A stretch of DNA of 64,000 bases from NCBI GenBank assembly GCA_035546935.1, contig DASZVP010000002.1:310001-374000 (forward strand), given 5' to 3'. The first letter of the stretch is position 1. Every line of letters starts with the position of its first letter. Under the pieces are notes generated by a model that was not told the origin of the DNA, did no database searches, and worked only from the letters and a program-made list of their open reading frames with translations. The DNA is from DASZVP01 sp035546935 (lineage in GTDB: Bacteria; Patescibacteriota; Saccharimonadia; Saccharimonadales; UBA4665). The translations under genes were made by a program, and so were the position numbers. Below are positions 59,227 to 64,000 of this stretch, piece by piece.

Positions 59227-60212
59227 CTGCTGCGCTTGCGGTCGCTCTCGTCTTCGATTTCATGACCGATAATTTCTTCGATCAGATCTTCAATTGTCAC
59301 AATACCGACAATGACGTCATCACGCTCCACGGGAATTAGATGCGTACCGGCCGCAATAAACTTGCGGAACATGGTGTCCAGCGCGGTCATGCTGCCGACT
59401 ACATCAGTGGGGTGTAGGTGCAACTCACGAACCTGGTAGCTGCGCTCATCAAAATCGATATCGACCAGCTCTTTCATCAGCAGCAGGCCGTAACACTTTG
59501 TTAACTCGCGGTTAAAAATCGGGATACGGCTAAAGCCCTTGGCCTTTACTTCATCAATTTTAACGCCGTCCAAAGTGTCCTCAAGCGTCAGCCAGTAGGT
59601 GTGGCGGATGTTGGTCATAATGTCACGGACGCGTTTTTCGCTTAAGCTCAGCGCGCCGCGCATAATTTCGACCTCATCTTCATCCAGTTCGCTGCGCTCA
59701 TCGCCGGCATGTTCGCCGAGCATCAGACCCAGTTCATGGCGACTTTGTAGCGGCGCGCGGTGTCGTGGAAAAAGTTCATCCAGCAGCAGCTGCAGCGGCT
59801 TGCTGACTACATAAGTTACGACCATCATAGCCTTCAGTAAAGGCGCAAATCTGGACGACCATTTCAAGGGGTCGTTACTGAACACCGCCTGCGGCATGAC
59901 CTCGCCAAAAACCACAATTAACAGAGTGCTAAGTACGCCGGCTAACCAGCCGCTGAGGCGTTCATCCAGTACCAGCGAGGTGGCAGATACGGCTGCGATG
60001 TTGGTCAGCAAGATACTGGCAAGAGTTAAGTGTGTGCGGCGCCGAAGAGGCAACACGCGCTTGGCCTGCTTGTCGCCCAGCTTGGCCTTGCGGCGCAAGT
60101 CTGACTTGTCCAGCGACATGATTGCGATATTCAAGCCGGAACAAACCGCCGAAAAGGCGACCAAAATAACGACCTCGACGATAATTAGGGCAAGGTTCCC
60201 AGAATCACTCAT
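59223..60212 (-). CDS. CNNM/CorC-type transporter (DUF21 + CBS)
   Basis: 329 residues. Residues 1-170 are the DUF21/CNNM membrane domain (three to four helices; 'AVCSGLNIAIMSLDKSDLRRKAKLGDKQAKRV', 'LLTNIAAVSATSLVLDE', 'VVFGEVMPQAVF'). Residues 195-320 hold a CBS pair ('VRDIMTNIRHTYWL', 'FSRIPIFNRELTKCYGLLLMKELV', 'VGIVTIEDLIEEIIGHEIEDE'). The family exports magnesium or related cations in response to nucleotide binding by CBS. The C-terminal CorC domain of longer members is absent. Confidence 0.92.
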   Translation of the reverse strand: MSDSGNLALIIVEVVILVAFSAVCSGLNIAIMSLDKSDLRRKAKLGDKQAKRVLPLRRRTHLTLASILLTNIAAVSATSLVLDERLSGWLAGVLSTLLIVVFGEVMPQAVFSNDPLKWSSRFAPLLKAMMVVTYVVSKPLQLLLDELFPRHRAPLQSRHELGLMLGEHAGDERSELDEDEVEIMRGALSLSEKRVRDIMTNIRHTYWLTLEDTLDGVKIDEVKAKGFSRIPIFNRELTKCYGLLLMKELVDIDFDERSYQVRELHLHPTDVVGSMTALDTMFRKFIAAGTHLIPVERDDVIVGIVTIEDLIEEIIGHEIEDESDRKRSS

Positions 60213-60276
60213 TCGTATATATTTTAAGAAAAATGGTCATGCTTGGCAACTGGGGTCGACCAGCTACAATGTTTTT

Positions 60277-60840
60277 ATGGACGAGCTTTTGAACGGACCT
60301 GTCGAAGAAGTGGCGCCAAGGCTGCTGGGCTGCCAACTGGTGCGTGAGCTGGGTGGTCAACGGTTGGTCGGCCGCATTGTCGAAGTTGAAGCCTATGATC
60401 AAGAGGATGCCGCCAGCCACAGTTACCGCGGCCAAACGCCACGCACTGAAGTTATGTTCGGTCCGCCCGGCTTTTTATACGTCTATTTCACCTATGGCAT
60501 GCATTATTGCTGCAACATCGTGGTCGGGCCACCCGGCCGCGGCGCCGCTGTTTTAATCCGTGCTCTCGAACCGCTGGAGGGCCTAGAGCATATGCGCCAA
60601 AACCGCGGCGGCCGCGGCGGTGAACAGCTCACCAACGGCCCGGCCAAGCTTTGTCAGGCCTTGAGCATTGATAAGCGTCTCAGCGGTCACGACCTACGCC
60701 GCGAGCCGCTGCAACTGCTCATCCAACCGGCACTGCCGCAAACAGAGGTGGCTCAGAGCACCCGCATAGGTATTTCACGCGCCCAAAACGTGCCCTGGCG
60801 TTTCTATATCAAGGACAATGTGTTTGTCTCCAAAACGTGA
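60277..60840 (+). CDS. 3-methyladenine DNA glycosylase (AAG/MPG family)
   Basis: 187 residues from ATG 60277; TACAAT (60265-60270) ends 6 nt before it, so the longer upstream frame (antisense to the CNNM gene) is rejected. Motifs: 'VAPRLLGCQLVRELGGQRLVGRIVEVEAYDQEDAASHSYRGQTPRTEVMFGPPGFLYVYFTYGMHYCCNIV', with the catalytic Glu in VEVEAY, and 'TNGPAKLCQALSI'. It removes alkylated and deaminated purines in base excision repair. Leaderless by promoter position. Confidence 0.94.
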   Translation: MDELLNGPVEEVAPRLLGCQLVRELGGQRLVGRIVEVEAYDQEDAASHSYRGQTPRTEVMFGPPGFLYVYFTYGMHYCCNIVVGPPGRGAAVLIRALEPLEGLEHMRQNRGGRGGEQLTNGPAKLCQALSIDKRLSGHDLRREPLQLLIQPALPQTEVAQSTRIGISRAQNVPWRFYIKDNVFVSKT

Positions 60841-60882
60841 GCGATATCACATTGCAAAAGCACCGGGCCGGGCATAAGCTGG

Positions 60883-60936
60883 GGTTAGGAAGTGTGAGGC
60901 TTCCTAACCGACCCGGCCGAACTATCGCGCCGGGTC
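60883..60936. terminator. Tandem hairpins between convergent genes
   Basis: GGTTAGGAAG (60883-60892) with CTTCCTAACC (60900-60909), directly followed by GACCCGGC (60910-60917) with GCCGGGTC (60929-60936) and TTTA. They sit between the convergent glycosylase and Fur-family genes and probably terminate from both sides; the T tract is short. Confidence 0.65.
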
Positions 60937-60937
60937 T

Positions 60938-61360
60938 TTAGGTTCCTTGGCAGTCGCTGCAGAGGCCTCGGATTTCAATCTGGTGACTCTCTGCCTTAAA
61001 ACGATGGGCTTTGGCCAGAGCACTTAACCGATCTTCCAGCACGTCATCCTCAGATAGGGCAGTAACCTTGCCGCAGTTTAGGCAGGTCAGGTGATGATGG
61101 TGATGATTGAACTTGTCGGTTAGCTCAATCTTATATTTCCAGCCCATTGGTAGGCGCTGCACAATTCCAATCTGTTCAAAAAGCTCAACCGTGCGATAAA
61201 CGGTCGCGCGGTCCAGCTGACCCTGGCAAGTCGCGACCAGTTCGCTCATGTTCATGGCCTCGCGGTCGAGCAAGGCATGAAAAACCGTCTTGCGGGCCGC
61301 TGTTAAGCTGGCGTGATGTTGCTTGAGATGTTGCTGCAGCTGCAGCGTTGCAATGTCCAT
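60938..61360 (-). CDS. Fur-family metalloregulator (Fur/Zur-like)
   Basis: 140 residues. The winged helix 'LTAARKTVFHALLDREAMNMSELVATCQGQLDRATVYRTVELFEQIGIVQRL' contains the family's RATVYRT recognition helix. The dimerisation domain has a His cluster 'FNHHHHHLTCLNCGKVTAL' and a second 'CSDC' at the end, so a structural Zn(Cys)4 site (C-x2-C twice) and a regulatory His site are present. It is divergent from a ZIP metal transporter with a palindromic operator between them, which favours a Zur-like role, though iron or manganese sensing is possible. Confidence 0.9.
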   Translation of the reverse strand: MDIATLQLQQHLKQHHASLTAARKTVFHALLDREAMNMSELVATCQGQLDRATVYRTVELFEQIGIVQRLPMGWKYKIELTDKFNHHHHHLTCLNCGKVTALSEDDVLEDRLSALAKAHRFKAESHQIEIRGLCSDCQGT

Positions 61361-61365
61361 TTAAT

Positions 61366-61401
61366 GCAATTTTAGCCTAAATTGCGACAGATTTGCAATT
61401 T
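61366..61401. promoter_or_regulatory. Candidate Fur/Zur operator
   Basis: GCAATTT (61366-61372), AAATTGC (61379-61385) and GCAATTT (61395-61401) form two overlapping inverted repeats, the left one being GCAATTT-TAGCCT-AAATTGC. It lies directly before the regulator ATG and upstream of the ZIP -10 (TAGACT, 61417-61422), well placed to repress both. Confidence 0.6.
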
Positions 61402-61430
61402 GCCGGCTCAGCGCGCTAGACTTTAGCGGT

Positions 61431-62156
61431 ATGACACCTTTCCTGCTGACAGTCGCAACCTTTTTCTCAACCCTGACCGGCGGCCTGACCGCCCTCAAGC
61501 ATAAAGATCATTTGCACCGCTTCCTTGGCCTGACCGCCGGCGTGCTACTGGGCGTCGTAGCCTTCGATCTGCTGCCAGAAATCTTCAAAATTATGTCTGT
61601 TGATGGCGGCAATTTCACCGGTGCCATGGTGGCGCTAGTGGTCGGCTTTTTGCTCTTCCATATCGTTGAAAAAAGCATTTTGATTCACCATACCAACGAG
61701 TCCGAATATCAGGTACACAAACACCCTGATGTTGGCCTAGCCAGCGCGTTGGCGCTGTCGGGTCACAGCTTTCTGGATGGCGTCGGCATCGGTCTGGGCT
61801 TCCAAGCCGGCACAACCATTGGTCTGGCCGTGGCCATGGCCGTTATTGCCCACGACTTTAGCGACGGCCTCAACACGGTTAATTTGATGCTAATCAACCG
61901 CAATCGCTCTCGTAAAACACTGATTTTGCTTTTGCTGGATGCCATCGCGCCCATTCTAGGTGTTTTGGCGACACGCCTGTTCCACGTTTCACACAACGAA
62001 CTCACACTGTACCTGGGCTTCTTTGCTGGCTTTTTGCTGTACATTGGCGCTAGCGAAATTTTGCCCGAGGCCCACAGCAAACACTCTTCGTATCAAACTA
62101 TTGCCTTAACGATTTTCGGCGCCGCCTTCATTTTCGCCGTCACCCGTTTTGCCTAA
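61431..62156 (+). CDS. ZIP-family metal transporter
   Basis: 241 residues with about 8 helices. The ZIP signatures are 'ALSGHSFLDGVGIGLGFQAG' (HSxxDG) and 'VIAHDFSDGLNTVNLML', the paired metal-binding helices. A His-containing loop ('HKHPD', 'LIHHTNESEYQVHKH') lies before them, as is usual. It imports Zn or another divalent metal. The ATG lies 8 nt after the -10, and the Fur-like palindrome covers the promoter. Confidence 0.93.
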   Translation: MTPFLLTVATFFSTLTGGLTALKHKDHLHRFLGLTAGVLLGVVAFDLLPEIFKIMSVDGGNFTGAMVALVVGFLLFHIVEKSILIHHTNESEYQVHKHPDVGLASALALSGHSFLDGVGIGLGFQAGTTIGLAVAMAVIAHDFSDGLNTVNLMLINRNRSRKTLILLLLDAIAPILGVLATRLFHVSHNELTLYLGFFAGFLLYIGASEILPEAHSKHSSYQTIALTIFGAAFIFAVTRFA

Positions 62157-62188
62157 ACACCCCTGTTAGTACCTTTTCTAGGGGGTCG

Positions 62189-62217
62189 AAAAGTGATATC
62201 ATTTTGATATCACTTTT
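62189..62217. promoter_or_regulatory. Perfect 12-bp inverted repeat upstream of the L,D-transpeptidase
   Basis: AAAAGTGATATC (62189-62200) and GATATCACTTTT (62206-62217) with a 5-nt loop. The symmetric A and T ends could make it a bidirectional terminator, or it may be an operator: the core GTGATATCA/TGATATCAC is a typical dimer site. It covers the alternative in-frame TTG start at 62204. Confidence 0.5.
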
Positions 62218-62236
62218 AACACCCAAGAAATTCAAT

Positions 62237-62893
62237 ATGTCCAGCAATAACACCTACCGCCCCAGTCGACTGCCAGCGCCCAAGCGCCGCCGTTGGCCTC
62301 TGGTTGTCGCCACCTTAGTGTTAATTGTCGGCGCCGCCTACGGCTTTATGGCTATCGTTCACAGCCAATCCAATAACGTTGCACCACATTCTAAAACGGT
62401 CGCCAAAACCCCCAAGAAGACCACGAACTCCAAGATTGCTGATGGCGTTCACTCAGCACCCATCAATCACTGTGCCGGAAACACCTTAGATAAACTGGCC
62501 CTGGTCAGTGTCAGCCAGCGACATATGTGGGACTGTGAAGGCGAGCAACAGGTCTACGACTCACCGGTCATCACTGGCATGGAGCAGTTGGCGGCTGACC
62601 TAACACCGCGCGGTACCTATCACGTCTACGCCAAAACCACCGACACCGTTCTCAGGGGCAGCGACAGCACCGGCAGCTGGAACGATCCGGTCTCTTATTG
62701 GATGCCTTTTCTGGACAATCAATATGGAACCTACGGCTTCCACGACGCTACTTGGCGCGCTGACAGCGAATTCGGCAATGTCGACCCTAACACCTCCGAC
62801 GCTTCGCACGGCTGCGTAGAGCTACCTCTAGCCGCCGCCAAATGGCTGTACGACTGGGCGCCGGTTGGCACCACTGTTACGATCGTAGACTAG
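62237..62893 (+). CDS. L,D-transpeptidase (YkuD domain)
   Basis: 218 residues from ATG 62237. A basic N-terminus and one membrane anchor ('RRWPLVVATLVLIVGAAYGFMAIV') lead to a YkuD domain: 'LALVSVSQRHMWDCEGEQQVYDSPVITGM', 'TPRGTYHVYAK', 'YGTYGFHDATW' (catalytic His) and 'NTSDASHGCVELPLAAAKWLYDW' (SHGC with the nucleophilic Cys). It makes 3-3 cross-links in peptidoglycan or attaches proteins to it, outside the membrane. Confidence 0.93.
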   Translation: MSSNNTYRPSRLPAPKRRRWPLVVATLVLIVGAAYGFMAIVHSQSNNVAPHSKTVAKTPKKTTNSKIADGVHSAPINHCAGNTLDKLALVSVSQRHMWDCEGEQQVYDSPVITGMEQLAADLTPRGTYHVYAKTTDTVLRGSDSTGSWNDPVSYWMPFLDNQYGTYGFHDATWRADSEFGNVDPNTSDASHGCVELPLAAAKWLYDWAPVGTTVTIVD

Positions 62894-62909
62894 CTGCTAA
62901 AATAGGGTC

Positions 62910-63956
62910 ATGATTGTGGCCGTGATTATCTTGGGGATATTGGTTCTGGCTCTATCGGCAGTGGTTGTCTGGACTCTATTGCGCTCGCCATCTAGTGATA
63001 GCAATCTAATGCTAAAAGCAGATATGGCCGAGCTGACCAAATCGATGGGTGCGCTCAAAGACGGTCTGCAAAAACAGCTCCAAGATCAGGCCAACATCAG
63101 CGCCAAGCAGCTGCAAACGCAATCTGCAGCCAGCATTCGTATCTTGCAAGACGTGACCGAAAAGCTGACCAAGCTGGAAGGCACCAACAAAAACGTCGGC
63201 GATATCGCGGCTGAGCTGAAGACGCTGCAAAACGTGCTGCAAAACCCCAAGCAGCGCGGTGTGATAGGCGAATATTATCTAGAGCAGATTCTCAAAAACA
63301 CTTTGCCGCCGGGCTCGTTTGCGTTGCAGCACAAACTTGGCGAAGGCTTGGTGGTGGATGCAGTTATTAAATACGATGACAAGCTGCTGCCGGTAGACAG
63401 CAAATTCTCTCTGGAGAACTACAACCGCATGATTGAAGCTAAAGACGATCAAAAAGCGGCTCTGGAAAAACTGTTCAAGTCGGACATTAAGGCGCGCATC
63501 GACGAAACGTCCAAGTACATGAAGCCGGGTAAAAACACTTTGGACCAGGCCCTGATGTTCATTCCGTCCGAAACGATATATTACGACATTTTAACTGAGA
63601 AAGTTGGCATCAGCGGCCGCAACCTGCTGGCCTACGCCGCCGAGAAAAAGGTCACCATCGTCGGCCCAACCACGCTGAGCGCCATCTTGCAGACCATCGC
63701 CCAAGGCCTGCGATCGATTGAAATTCACAAAGACACCGAAAAGATCCGCAAAAACATCGAGCAGCTGCAGAAGCATTTGATCAACCACAACGGCTATATG
63801 CAAAAGCTCGGCGCGGCGCTTGGCACTACTGTTGGACATTACAACACCACCTACAAAGAACTCGGTAAAATCGACCGCGACATCGTCAAAATCGCCGACA
63901 CTGACCCAACTGTGGAGCCAGTTTTGCTAGACAAGCCTTCTCTGAGCGACGACTAG
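62910..63956 (+). CDS. rmuC: RmuC-family protein
   Basis: 348 residues; TAAAAT (62898-62903) ends 6 nt before the ATG, so probably leaderless. An N-terminal membrane helix ('IVAVIILGILVLALSAVVVWTLL') and a coiled coil (residues 30-115) precede the RmuC nuclease-like domain: 'NPKQRGVIGEYYLEQILKNTLPPGSFALQHKLGEGLVVDAVIKYDDKLLPVDSKFSLENYNRM', with PD-(D/E)XK-type residues D and D-x-K, and 'FIPSETIYYDILTEKV'. RmuC limits DNA inversions and recombination. Confidence 0.94.
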   Translation: MIVAVIILGILVLALSAVVVWTLLRSPSSDSNLMLKADMAELTKSMGALKDGLQKQLQDQANISAKQLQTQSAASIRILQDVTEKLTKLEGTNKNVGDIAAELKTLQNVLQNPKQRGVIGEYYLEQILKNTLPPGSFALQHKLGEGLVVDAVIKYDDKLLPVDSKFSLENYNRMIEAKDDQKAALEKLFKSDIKARIDETSKYMKPGKNTLDQALMFIPSETIYYDILTEKVGISGRNLLAYAAEKKVTIVGPTTLSAILQTIAQGLRSIEIHKDTEKIRKNIEQLQKHLINHNGYMQKLGAALGTTVGHYNTTYKELGKIDRDIVKIADTDPTVEPVLLDKPSLSDD

Positions 63957-64000
63957 TTTATTAAATAATTCTGAAAATAATAACCAGTAATTACTTACGG

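Noticed and set aside
59896..60276. An N-terminal extension of 127 residues on the DNA glycosylase
   Set aside because: It lies antisense to the CNNM gene, has Ser/Arg-rich shadow composition, and the promoter places the start at 60277.

Overview
The window carries a compact, gene-dense bacterial chromosome using the standard code (TAA, TAG and TGA all end recognisable genes). Short intergenic gaps, small informational proteins, many single-pass exported proteins of unknown function, and mobile-element genes typical of Candidate Phyla Radiation genomes suggest a Patescibacteria member. Saccharibacteria (TM7) is my best guess; this is inference from gene style and not a phylogenetic placement.

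Layout. 1-9.4 kb: translation and RNA genes (leuS, rpmF, nusB, Nudix, rnc, rpsP, KH protein, trmD), an asparaginase-like gene, a candidate small RNA and an amber-interrupted toxin-like gene. 9.4-12.2 kb: nickel superoxide dismutase with its maturation protease, then a drug efflux pump. 12.2-21.9 kb: a block of secreted or membrane-anchored surface proteins, including two tandem paralogues, two DUF916-like proteins and a 973-residue protein with an internal S74 chaperone domain. 21.9-23.3 kb: a two-component system. 23.4-27.8 kb: a sulfation cassette (PAP phosphatase, ATP sulfurylase-APS kinase fusion, sulfotransferase, flippase-like membrane protein). 28.6-31.5 kb: a flavin redox cassette (FMN-binding protein, ApbE, NqrB/RnfD-like membrane domain fused to a ferredoxin reductase). 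31.5-41.6 kb: typA, a stress protein, a polysaccharide synthesis cluster (membrane protein, GT2 synthase, GH8 hydrolase), a GH13 enzyme and a GH25-like secreted protein.

About 41.66-54.31 kb is an AT-richer integrated island. It is bounded by a 15-bp near-identical direct repeat whose right copy lies in the 3' half of a tRNA-Gln gene. It carries a Doc-type toxin-antitoxin remnant, a three-gene operon encoding a giant PD-(D/E)XK-like/helical-repeat protein with Zn-ribbon and DUF4160 partners (a candidate undescribed defence system), two membrane proteins, a winged-helix regulator, small element proteins, a P-loop ATPase and a large serine recombinase. Two island genes have strongly structured 5' leaders, each combining a long-range outer stem with a 12-13 bp pseudoknot. 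One of them has the layout of a transcription-terminating riboswitch.

54.5-64 kb returns to housekeeping and accessory genes: an ABC exporter, DUF488, rarA, a HIT protein, a CNNM transporter, an alkyl-adenine glycosylase, a Fur-family regulator divergent from a ZIP metal transporter across a palindromic operator, an L,D-transpeptidase and rmuC.

A feature running through the whole window is that many start codons lie 6-8 nt downstream of a clear -10 box, so many mRNAs are probably leaderless.
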